From assembly GCA_032718475.1 (NCBI GenBank), contig JAUCBJ010004101.1:1-53821 (forward strand): 53,821 bases of DNA. Reading direction: 5' to 3'. This document shows, in pieces, positions 44,832-53,821 of this stretch. The notes under the pieces were generated by a model that had not been told where the DNA came from, made no database searches, and worked only from the letters and a program-made list of their open reading frames with translations. Position 1 is the stretch's first letter; each line of letters opens with the position of its first letter. The position numbers and the translations under genes are program-made. This DNA comes from Nemertoderma westbladi. Its lineage: Eukaryota > Xenacoelomorpha > Nemertodermatida > Nemertodermatidae.

Positions 44832-46071
44832 TATTCAGAATCCCCCCCCCCCCCCCTGGACATTACATTGTACTCATTCTATTGTCTTAATTTGGAACAA
44901 GTCTCCACCACCCACAACCTACGTAGGTATGGGAGGCCCACTAAATTATTATACTGTACCTACAAATCCTAATCGCTTGAAATTTTAATCATAAACAGTT
45001 GGGTCCTAATATTTATTAGCATGGTAATACTTATTTATATTAGCTTAAACAGGGTGTTATATATCTTTTGGGGCGAGCCCCGAAATATGCGAAGCCTTAG
45101 CATTGGGGTAGGCCTACCACTAATGATTTGTCTGTCGTTATTGTCTGTCGTCGTCGTCTAATATTTGATCGCTAATAACTCGGTTATTCCATAATAAACT
45201 TAAACCAAACTTGGTACGTATGTAGACCGTCAAACGTTTAGAAAGAATCTGAAGTTTAGTCAAAAATCCGACTGTCTGACATTTTGCATTCTCGGGCCGA
45301 GAATGTCATGTACTTTTGGCGGGAACGGCGACCCACACATACAATGAAAAAAAAAAGAGTTTCGGTATAATTGTTAGTTAAAACTGATTTCTGAGATGTT
45401 TCTGACTGTTGTTAGGGGGTAAGTGTGATGAGTATTATTTTTCGCCAACTACTGTAGGTGAAGAAATTTGTTAAAAAGATAAGTTTGTGTAAGGCCGTGG
45501 ACAGTTTTGTAAAACGAGATTATACAAAATAATGGCACCCGGTCTTGAGGAGAGGGGCTGTAGGTTGCATTCCTTTTCGGTGCTACAGTAGCTAGTTTAA
45601 GGATATCAGTTCCGAGGTTGCTAAGAGATCAGAGCAACCTATGAGAGATGTCACACCATACAGCGCAGCCGTACTCCAACTTGGTCGTACATAAAACTGG
45701 TGTAGGCCTATATTATAAGCTAAATAAATTTTAATATAATAAGATGAACCAGACTCAACTTCGATTAACGCATACTAGGGGAGTGCCCTGCCCTGCCCTG
45801 AATATGTCATTATTATGTTAGTCCTTGGTAAGTATGTTATTGTGTAGACCTATTATAACTCTCTTATATTAGTTAGCTAGTGTTTTTTTTCATATTGTTT
45901 TACCAGGCAGCTAGTGATTTCTAATAGTACAAGTAGCTATCGATTTTATATAGGTAATTTAAAAAATATAGGGTTTCAAATAATATTGCTGCACAATTTA
46001 TTAATTAATATGTTTATTGTAAATCGTCTAAATTACTGCCACAGTTGGCCGGTATCGTAAACTGTTCGATA

Positions 46072-46341
46072 TTAAAGCTTTTTGAAGAACATTTTGTCTG
46101 TAAGAACTTTATCTTTCGGCATTTTCTTCCCTTTTCCACGTTTATTCGATCTTCCCCGTCCTTTATTTCCCTGTAAATATCAATTCATATTCTGTTACAC
46201 TCACTTAATTACGTATATGTACTGTATATAGTAGACCTAAACCCACATTATATCCTATATTATATTTAGTCAAACAAACCTTCACTTTCTTTCCCTTTCC
46301 TCTACGACTTCTAGATCTGCTTCCTTTACCGCGGCGACTCC
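46072..46341 (-). pseudogene. Gene 1, U7, first exon truncated
   Basis: Exon 2 (46072-46170) and the splice sites remain, but only the last 62 nt of exon 1 (46280-46341) survive. The start codon, acidic N-terminus and first basic blocks are replaced by about 27 bases of unrelated AT-rich filler. The promoter region beyond has lost a CCAAT box at the LINE junction. Confidence 0.8.
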
Positions 46342-46538
46342 AATACAATTCAAACATTTTTGAAATAATATGTATTTACCAAAAATTATGTACAGTATTT
46401 CCTAAAGAAAAAATGATATCAGAATTTATTTTGTAAATCATTTTTCTCCTAAATGACATAAGTTGATGTGTCGTTCTATTATATATCATAGTTTGAATTC
46501 CAGAACTTAGTTTTGATTGGTTGATTTGAGCAATACTC

Positions 46539-46543
<5 letters not shown>

Positions 46544-46580
<37 letters not shown>

Positions 46581-48480
46581 CGATTCACCCCGTTCGGGGT
46601 AATTTAATTGGCTAAAACGGTTCATATAGTAAACATGTATATACAGTGTACAGTTACACGATAAAGTATAGAGTTTAGAGATACGGTAAGTAACATTAAA
46701 TAATTAAAACGGTACTATGTGGTTTAATGACACAGAATGGTTGTTATATTAAAATGTTTACAATGCATAGTTGTTTGCTAGTGCGTTGAGAGAGGGACAG
46801 TCCTTGCATGTTAATGCATGATGTAGTTGTATATCTTCTTCATCGCAGTAGATACAGCGGCAATCAGTGCTAATTTCATGGAAAGGATGTTTATTGGAAC
46901 AGATTTTATAATGGAATCCATGGAATGTAGCTCTTGTCACAGCATGTCGGTTGGTTTGTCCAGGCTGTCTCCAAGTTTCTGATGCGAAGGCAGGTCCACG
47001 TTTATAATTCATGGATTCAAATATTGTTTCCTTTTCAACACGGCAAGCTTTGTATTGTTCAATAATATTTGCCTTGAACATTAAGGGTCTTTTCGTTATT
47101 AGATCTTCTATAAAGGTTGGAGTGCCTATAAGTTTCAAAGCCATTGTATTGGACGCATTTTTTGGCAATCCTAGAAGACGTTTCATAAAAGCTGCTTTTA
47201 TTCTATCTATGTCTTTGAGGTTGGATAGTGTAAAATATATGCCAATCTCAGAAAATGCGTAGGTGACCATCGGTTCTATTTTCATTCTAAATATTTTTAC
47301 CCCTGTGGCTATTGATATTAGCTGCAGGTTCCTCAAGCAGCCAATTGCGGCATAAGATATCCTCTTCTTCGTATCTATATGTTTAGAGAAACAAAGTGTT
47401 GGCTGCAAGATAACTCCCAAATATTTATAATGGTTACAAAATTCCACATTCTCATTATTGTATATTAATTTATCTGTTCTGCGTAATGGGCCTCCCCTTC
47501 TAAATTTCAAAATTTTGGTTTTCTTTAAATTTACAGCCATTTTGTTTAATTTGCACCATTTGTGGAGCTCGTGTAGCGCTGTTTGAATGTGTTCTCGATT
47601 TGATGAATAGATTACTAAATCATCTGCGAAAAATATAAACCTGAGAGTATCAGCAATGAGACGTAATGTCGAGGCAAGATCTGCGATGAACATCAAAAAA
47701 CATGTTGGAGAAAAACAGTCTCCTTGGAGTATTTCTCGTAACTGCTCTATTGGGTTTGAGAGTTTTATGCCATCGTAAATTTTTACTGTGTTCCGAAATA
47801 TGTCCCTGATAAGATTATACACTTTACCCTTTACGCCAAATATAGTGTAGAGCTTGTACATTAGGATTGATCGATTTACAAGATCAAATGCCTTCCGTAG
47901 GTCTACGAATGCTGCATAAACTACTCTCTGAGATGATGGGCGGCTGGCTTTGTTGATGATAGTGGATACGTCGTCAAGGAGCTTTTTAAGGGCATGCAAC
48001 GTAGATTTACCACACGTAAAGCCATACTGCTCTTCCGGTAATAGGTGAGCAATGTGCTTTCTAACTCTCTGGTTTATAATAGTGGTCAGCATTTTAAGCA
48101 TGACACAGATTAAAGCTATCCCACGGTAATTGTCCGGTAGTGATTTATTTCCCGTCCCTTTATACATTATCTTGATTAAACTCGTTTTCCATTGGAGTGG
48201 TATTTTGCCAATGTCTAAACACATGTTGTATAAACATACTAGTGTTGTTAAGATCACAGATGCGCTTATTTTAATATGCTCATTAAAAACGCGATCAGGT
48301 CCACATGCCTTTTTATCAGAAGATTTCCCTATTGAAGCCGACACCTCATCCTCCGTTATGGGTGAGTTGTACCATTGGTCGTCTGCCAGTTCATGAACGG
48401 TTGGCATTGGTGTTACGACGTCTGTATCATCACATTTCCCCAGTAATTGCGTGAAATGATTTTCCAGTTCTTCTGTTGGG
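46544..48480 (-). mobile_element. 5'-truncated LINE with poly(A) tail
   Basis: Read on the minus strand it ends with a small hairpin (ACCCCG ... CGGGGT) and 37 A (46544-46580 as T). CTTGTATTT appears at both ends (46538-46546 and 48487-48495). Compared with sister units about 20 bp of target, including one CCAAT box, is missing. Either the insertion deleted target sequence or the left flank later recombined. Confidence 0.85.
46758..48480 (-). pseudogene. LINE reverse transcriptase, N-terminally truncated
   Basis: The frame is open from the truncation edge for about 574 codons. It shows KACGPDRV, the LPDNYRGIAL motif, the palm Asp in FVDLRKAFD, LQGDCFSP, the catalytic FADD box with LVIYS, and a C-terminal Cys/His cluster (CRCIYCDEE...HHALTC) typical of several LINE clades. 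The endonuclease is missing. There is no internal stop, so the insertion is recent. I cannot fix the clade; it is not the one at 20701-21921. Confidence 0.85.
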
Positions 48481-48591
48481 AATAAACTTGTATTTGGTAG
48501 GCGGTTTTGGTGGGAGGTTTACCCGTTAACGGGATTCGGCATTACTATGTTATGGGTACCCACTTTTTGACCTTTTATTTGACCATGTTAA

Positions 48592-49197
48592 TGGCTATTA
48601 ACAGCCACGTCTCTTTCGAGACAACTGGCGGAATGGGTGAAGGGGTTCGGTGTCCCCACGCGTTTCGCTTCTGACGGCGGCCCACAGTTCTCAGGAAAGG
48701 ATTTCCTAAGCGTCTGGGGAATCGAGCCTATCACATCCTCCCCAGTTTACCCACAGAGTAACGGCCTTGCGGAGTCCGCTGTCAAGGCGACTAAGGCGTT
48801 TCTAACTAAGACAAGTTGGAAACTGGACTCATCGTCATTCCAGGAGGGACTCCTGGAATCCCAGACAGCCACATACAATCGTGGCGCGCGACCCCTACCC
48901 CCCTTAGCGGTAGGGGCACCTGTGCGGGTTCAAAACACCACATCGAAACGTTGGGACCGCAACGGGGTCATTGTGGAATCCAATCCCAACCGGAAGTACA
49001 GCGTTCGGACGCCTTCCGGTCGGTGCCTCACCCGAACCGCCGCCACCTCATCCAGGGCACGGCCACTGGCATCAACGACGGCTCCAGCGCCGCCACGCCA
49101 CAGAAGGGCGTGTTCACTGGGCTGACGAACAAGCCAGTGTGTCTCCCGATCGGCCACGCCGTTCCTACCCACGCCGCCGAAGGCAACCGCCCAATAG
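48592..49197 (+). pseudogene. gypsy integrase fragment, U7
   Basis: It has the same 52-residue deletion as U1 and U2. A one-base loss near 49034 (CCCGAACCGCC where sisters have CCCGCAACCGCC) shifts the frame within the basic C-terminal domain. A Gly-Gly to Ser-Trp type change lies near 48813. Confidence 0.78.
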
Positions 49198-49213
49198 ACT
49201 ATGATAGTTTGTG

Positions 49214-50149
49214 TAGGGGTGGATGGGCCGTTAACAGTGTTGTAATTATTTTTTTGGAATTATTTGTGGGCGATTTGTGGGAATTATTTATTCCGTTAAC
49301 AGTGTTGGGATTATTTGTGGGCAGTAATTCCGTTAACAGTATTGGAATTATTTGGGGGTGGTTATTCCGTTAACAGTATTACATTTCTGTTAAATACACA
49401 AGTCAATAATTATTAGCTATCGACTCAGTAATTATCCGACCGAAGGAGATTTAAAGTTAAAGATATATTAAAAAATTTTATAAAAATATTCTAATAAAAA
49501 TTAAAAAAAATAAAATAAAACCATTCTTACGATACAAACAGTAAATAGAACAACAAACTCGTACGAAATTAAAATTACCGTGGACAGAATGAATATTTCA
49601 TGTGATGGCGCGGAATTGAGTAGTTTTGTATTAATAATTAAATATAATGCAATGCTACAAACAGCAAATAAATATTTAGATCTGGTTACATAACTATCCA
49701 ATAACATGTGGGCTCAATCTATCTTATTTACTCGAGTCGGCTGTTAACATTTACGAGTAGTATGCTTCGCACATGATCGATATAGCTCTATGAGCTCGAC
49801 GGGAATAGGCCTTGTAAAAGTGGTCCCCACAGATCTTGGAGAGCCACAGATGGAAATCTTCCAGCTTCTCTCTTAGTAGAATGTACTTCGCTAAGACCTG
49901 GTAGGCGCGTGTGAATCCATTATTGGCGAGACTACCTCCGAATACTTCTCCTATTCCAGGGATGTACTTTACACTCCGATTTCCCAACTCTCGAGCCAGA
50001 ATCCGTCGATGTTTCTTCGTCTTCAGGATCTTCCCTATCTTCTTTCCGTTTCCACTTCTTCTCGCGTTCCCTCGACTTCCCTTACCCTGAAAGAATTGTA
50101 TTGAGCATTTTGTAAAATGATTTTACGATGTTTAATAAGGACCGAGTCA
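49214..50149. repeat. Array unit U8, partial (right edge)
   Basis: CCGTTAACAG repeats, BAF exon, and the first 60 bp of its intron. Unit similarity ends at GACCGAGTCA near 50149. Confidence 0.85.
49751..50086 (-). CDS. BAF-domain exon, U8 (right edge of the array)
   Basis: The exon is complete, with the majority protein sequence and an intact acceptor. Unit similarity ends 63 bp upstream, so no first exon or promoter of the array type is present. Confidence 0.75.
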   Translation of the reverse strand, partial: GKGSRGNARRSGNGKKIGKILKTKKHRRILARELGNRSVKYIPGIGEVFGGSLANNGFTRAYQVLAKYILLREKLEDFHLWLSKICGDHFYKAYSRRAHRAISIMCEAYYS

Positions 50150-50904
50150 TTTAATAATTATATTTAATATCCGCGAAGAGTATTATTTAGTAAACGTTTT
50201 CTTGAATTACGTAAATGGTGATTATTTTTTTTTCTTACCTGAAATTCAAAAGTAAAATTTGGAGGGAGCACGGAGGCCAGTACCCAACGCAGCTGATGAG
50301 ATTGCTGAGATAGATGGCTTGAGGTTATTTGAGGTTCTATGTATATATGTATATTGAGTTATAGATTGTTAACTAATACTCTATTCTATGTATGTACTAT
50401 CATTAGTAAATTTTACAACTCTGAAGTATTGTTTTTTTAAAAAAAGAATTATAGACACCTTGCCTGGCTGAGGTAGCAGCACCAAGACCACACATTAACA
50501 ATTTCCATAATAAATATAAATTATTGTGTGCGATTTAATTTAATTTGATAGATATTAAAGAAATTATTATACTTGATACTTGAACAGTTCGAGTTCATAT
50601 TACTGCCACGATCATGTCGCTTCTACTAAGATATGAATTATCAATCATTGATCACTTATCGCGGAGTCGTTTTTCATATTTGGACATATTATTCAGCTAT
50701 TCGTTTTCCGCACCTCATTAATAATTTCCCTTCCCTTCATGCACTGGGATTAACTCTGTTTGCTGTGCTCTAGGTATAAACAAATATCCAAGATAATTGA
50801 GAATTCATCACGCCTATCCCTCACGTCCTCTCATTTAATTCCCTTTACATTCTATTATTATTGGTGGTTCACATTTTCTGGGCTCGCCGTTTATTGGGCA
50901 ATGA
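50150..50904. other. Right flank, AT-rich, no firm gene
   Basis: On the minus strand a consensus donor CAG|GTAAGA lies at 50239/50238 after a short open stretch ending in PNFTFEFQ. It is too short and unsupported to call an exon. Nothing else is recognisable. Confidence 0.5.
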
Positions 50905-51400
50905 CCCGGAGCCGGAACCAATCTAAGGGTCGGAACCCATCTCCGGGACCGATACCCATTTCCGTAACCCAAACCCATCACCGGATACCATGAATAACCC
51001 GAACCCATCTCCGGGACCGGAACCCATTTCCATAACCGGAACCCATCTCCGGATACCAGGAATAACCGGAACCCATATCCGGGACCGGAACCCATTTCCA
51101 TAACCGGAACCCATCTCCGGATACCATGATTAACCCGAACCCATCTCCGGGATCGGAACCCATTTCCATAACCGGAACCCATCTCCGGATACCATGAATA
51201 ACCCGAACCCATCTCCGGGACCGGAACCCATTTCCATAACCGGAACCCATCTCCGGATACCATGAATAACCGGAACCCATATCCGGGACCGGAACCCATC
51301 TCCGGATACCAGGAATAACCGGAACCCATATCCGGGACCGGAACCCATTTCCGTAACCGGATCCCATCTCCGGAACCAAACCCACCTCCGAATCCGTAAC
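50905..51400. repeat. Minisatellite with 68-bp higher-order unit
   Basis: Basic 19-bp blocks (CGGAACCCATCTCCGGGAC-like) alternate with a 30-bp block containing ATACCATGAATAA. CGGAACCCATCTCCGGATA recurs at 51037, 51105, 51173 and 51241, exactly 68 bp apart. The long minus-strand frames of up to 189 aa appear in all three frames because the repeat lacks stop codons and 68 is not a multiple of three. Confidence 0.9.
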
Positions 51401-51403
51401 CCA

Positions 51404-51611
51404 CCTCATCACTGAACCCATCTGTGGTGTCGGATGACCTTACATCCGATGAACGTCGCTGAGTTTCGTTTCAGTCAATCGTGCTGCTTAGGTTGGCGTC
51501 GAACCAGCACCCGTAGACGATATCGCCGTTCTCATTGAGACTGTCGATCTCTAGCTACGTCGTCTCGGCTACCTGTTGAATCGCGTGGTTCACCTCCTGT
51601 ACTGCCTCCAT
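51404..51611 (-). pseudogene. Possible decayed exon leading into the minisatellite
   Basis: From an ATG at 51611 one frame reads MEAVQEVNHAIQQVAETT, a TAG, then LEIDSLNENGDIVYGCWFD, a TGA, then NETQRRSSDVRSSDTTDG. It continues in the same frame to SDEVGYGFGGGFGSGDG, where the minisatellite begins. The amino-acid texture looks coding apart from two stops. I do not recognise the protein. Confidence 0.3.
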
Positions 51612-53505
51612 CTACGCCCTGTTTAGAGTTTTTTTTAGAACATAAATAAATATATAAAATTGCTAACAACTTTACTTTTTACATCAGTAAGAATTTTAGG
51701 ATAAACTCTGATATTAACTTAATCTACGCAGTATTAACTATAGCTTTATGTTCTCCTGGGATTTTGGTAGGCAATATCACATAAAGCACTCATATCCCCT
51801 TTCATCACACATCATCTTTGTAAACCCCAGAGGATTATTATTTTTAACTCTCAACCTGACAGATTTATTGCAGTGGCTCTTAAGAAGGGAGGCTATATAA
51901 ACGCAACTGTAGGTTATGCTCGACTTATTCAAATCCTACTCAATAATACATTAACCTTGATCTGTCAAGATATCTGACATGTTAATACTACTTACACTTA
52001 GTATGCTGCGTTAGAACGTGTCCCACGTAACAGTAATGGCACAAGGACAGTGTAAAAGTTATCTTTGTATTATTAGATTTCGTTACCGTTACTGCATTTT
52101 GTTTTTACAAACAATTATATTCTTAAAAGGTTACTTTTTCGCTCGAATATCCCCCAAAATCGGGAGAAAAAGTTCCATTTTTTTCCCTAGGGAAAAAAAA
52201 TAAACCCATAGGATTGCATTCATTTTACTTTTTTCCCGGTTAAAAAAGTAAAATAAAATATTTTTGGTGGAATTTCTTAAATTTTATTACATGTGATCAA
52301 ATAGCAACGACGTAGAAAAGGTTTGGAAGTAATTTGAGCAAAATCCATTCACACACTCAAAAGTTATTGCACCTTTAGTATCTACAAGGCGAACTCAAAA
52401 AAGGAACTGAATATCCAATATTGGTTTATGTAGTTAAGCGGCTCTCTAGTTGCGTAATAAATATTCGAAAACACTAAATTATTTAACTTGACTTTAAAAA
52501 TTATTTGAATCTCAGTAACTATGGAAACAATATAGTAAAATACTACGATTCAATTTATTTTGTAACTCTGTACTGTATACCGGTATCGCTCTTATTATAC
52601 ATATATTTATATATCTATTATATGTTTTATTAAAAAATTGAGCAACAAAAAAGTACCAATTTAAGAATAAAATTACGTATAACATGGGAAAAAACGTAGA
52701 ACAATATTCTCTCGACCATTTATTAACCTCACTGGCGCTCGGTAAATAGAATACCTCGAGAATAATAAAAAAAGTTCTACTTTTTTTCCCATGTAATAAA
52801 TAGTTATTTCAACCAATTTGTTCCCAATTGATCGAGTTGACAGATTGGAGTTTGTAAAAAATACTTATTTATTACTCGGGAAAAAAGTATAACTTTTCAC
52901 AATTCTCAATTTTCTTTCAATTTAAAAAAAAATGTTCTACGCTTTTTAAAATGTTATAAAATGTGAGAAATGCCACAATAAATATTTAACTTAGTTTATA
53001 ACGAGATTTATATATGAAGTTTGTTTTATCAACAATCGATTTATAATGTTACATTTTTGAAATAAAACTTTATAAAAATGTATAAAACTTGTTGCAAAAT
53101 GCTGATTTAATCATAGTGGTTTTACTCGCACTCACTCACTACGTTTGTTCAGGTCAAATATGCTGTAAATTGTATAAAGTGCTACTTTTTACCACTGGTA
53201 GAAGTGAATATACTATAATTAATTGTTTTTGTCTGTTCGTTAATGGAATATACGGATATAATACATGAAGCAAGTAAATCTGTATAACATAATATATTTG
53301 GTGAAGGTTGTAGTTTGGACGGATATAATACTGGTTTGTTGCCAGGGCAACGTGTAAACAAAAAGCGAGAATTAATGATAAAAAGAGATAATAATACCTG
53401 AAGCATATAAACTTTATTATTACCGAGACCGGGGCCGTGGTACTTTTAATAAGTTCTTCTTGGTATATTTACTTATAGAAGTGAAACTTTTTTCTTCTCT
53501 TTCAG
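51612..53505. other. AT-rich right flank, likely intergenic or intronic
   Basis: No gene is recognised. It contains small palindromes such as the 22-bp one centred on CCCTAGGG (52178-52199), the hairpin at 52682-52794, and repeated words of the type GGGAAAAAAGT. The last part is probably intron of the adenylate kinase gene. Confidence 0.5.
52682..52794. repeat. Imperfect hairpin with TIR-like ends
   Basis: ACATGGGAAAAAA...GTAGAAC at the left end is matched in reverse by GTTCTAC...TTTTTTTCCCATGT at the right, and inner ATTCTCTCGA pairs loosely with CTCGAGAAT. Total length is about 113 bp. It may be a tiny foldback element; no target duplication is evident. Confidence 0.55.
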
Positions 53506-53637
53506 CTCTCAGCTTCCTGTGCCACAGCGCCCGCAGTGTAGCGCCCAGGGCACCGAGAATAATCCTACTGGGTCCGCCCGGATGTGGAAAGAAAACCCAG
53601 GCGGCTCTACTGGCCCGCAAATATACACTCGTTAACA
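53506..53637 (+). CDS. AK8: Adenylate kinase exon (AK8-like, second kinase domain)
   Basis: The frame crosses an acceptor (TTCTCTTTCAG at 53505) and a consensus donor (A|GTGAGT at 53638). The exon of 132 nt is in phase 1 at both ends. It encodes RIILLGPPGCGKKTQ, the P-loop that binds the phosphates of ATP, then AALLARKYTLVN. This combination resembles, from memory, the start of the second kinase domain of AK8, an adenylate kinase of cilia and sperm flagella. A second possible acceptor lies at 53512. Neighbouring exons are not in view: no partner is found upstream, and the window ends shortly after. Confidence 0.65.
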
Positions 53638-53821
53638 GTGAGTATAGGGACTTTATGTTAAATAAATATAATAATGTTTTATGCGAAGTATTGAGCTGCG
53701 AGGTGAACTATTAGGCAACAACTAGCGTAGCTCTGTATCGACCGATACTTATATAATTGTTAAATGTTATTCCACATAAAATACATTTCGTATAAAATAT
53801 TAATTTTCACTAATCGCTTTT

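Larger units (their letters stand above)
41103..49213. repeat. Array unit U7 (B type) with Helitron and LINE, 8111 bp
   Basis: CCGTTAACAG repeats, Helitron, gene 2, B spacer (44832-46071, non-coding, C tract near 44842), truncated gene 1, LINE, integrase fragment. Without the two insertions it is about 3.96 kb. Confidence 0.85.

Noticed and set aside
50239-50345. Possible minus-strand exon ending PNFTFEFQ at a consensus CAG|GTAAGA donor
   Set aside because: The open stretch is short, has no clear acceptor, and its product is unrecognised. Kept only as a note in the right flank.
9601-51400. Shared origin of the two 68-bp-period minisatellites
   Set aside because: The AGGAGCAGGTTACAG monomer and the CGGAACCCATCTCCGG blocks have no sequence similarity; the equal period looks like coincidence.
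50835-51421. Overlapping minus-strand frames of up to 189 aa (WVPVPEMGSGYSWYPEMGSG-like repeats)
   Set aside because: They are produced by the 68-bp minisatellite, which lacks stop codons in all three frames of that strand. The period is not a multiple of three, so no one protein repeat is maintained.
1-53821. CRISPR arrays, bacterial operons, rRNA or tRNA genes
   Set aside because: Repeats lack the direct-repeat and unique-spacer pattern. No rRNA or cloverleaf tRNA was recognised; the only tRNA-like sequence is the 20-nt gypsy primer site.

Overview
This is metazoan nuclear DNA. It is AT-rich, has spliced genes with GT-AG introns, and carries Ty3/gypsy, LINE and Helitron elements plus minisatellites. 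I cannot name the species; a marine invertebrate, perhaps a deuterostome, is a guess.

The main structure is a head-to-tail tandem array at about 2321-50149. It has nine BAF-bearing units (U0-U8, the first and last partial) of about 3.9-4.3 kb before later insertions. Read on the minus strand, a full unit holds two related small two-exon genes. Gene 1 encodes a 113-aa protein rich in Lys, Arg, Ser and Gly. Gene 2 encodes a 134-aa protein with a similar basic tail followed by a complete BAF (barrier-to-autointegration factor, BANF1-like) domain. Both genes share the same intron position, phase 0, the same kind of donor, and a promoter layout of a TAACGG-type motif, an inverted CCAAT box and a TATA box. 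Gene 1 looks like a copy of gene 2 that lost the BAF domain. Each full unit also carries, on the plus strand, a broken C-terminal piece of a Ty3/gypsy integrase. 'B' units (U2, U3, U7) have the complete gene 2. 'A' units (U0, U1, U4, U5, U6) have a different roughly 1-kb block where gene 2's promoter and first exon should be, yet the BAF exon stays open. Basic tails joined to a chromatin-bridging domain suggest a chromatin-packaging role, possibly in sperm; that is inference.

Mobile elements landed in the array after it formed, so sister units act as empty-site controls. They are a 4.5-kb gypsy element (4046-8552) with near-identical LTRs, a tRNA-Leu primer site, a textbook -1 frameshift signal and three pol lesions; a CR1/L2-like LINE fragment (20701-21921); a Helitron (41378-43588) with nine internal 146-bp repeats; and a second 5'-truncated LINE (46544-48480). 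Two units (U0, U5) carry a 3.4-kb segment with a 68-bp minisatellite and a nested SINE-like insertion. A foreign GC-rich, proline-rich coding fragment lies at 32640-33708.

Outside the array, 1-2320 holds no gene I recognise. The right flank (50150-53821) has a 68-bp higher-order minisatellite, a possible decayed exon running into it, an AT-rich hairpin, and at 53506-53637 one plus-strand exon of an adenylate kinase (AK8-like).
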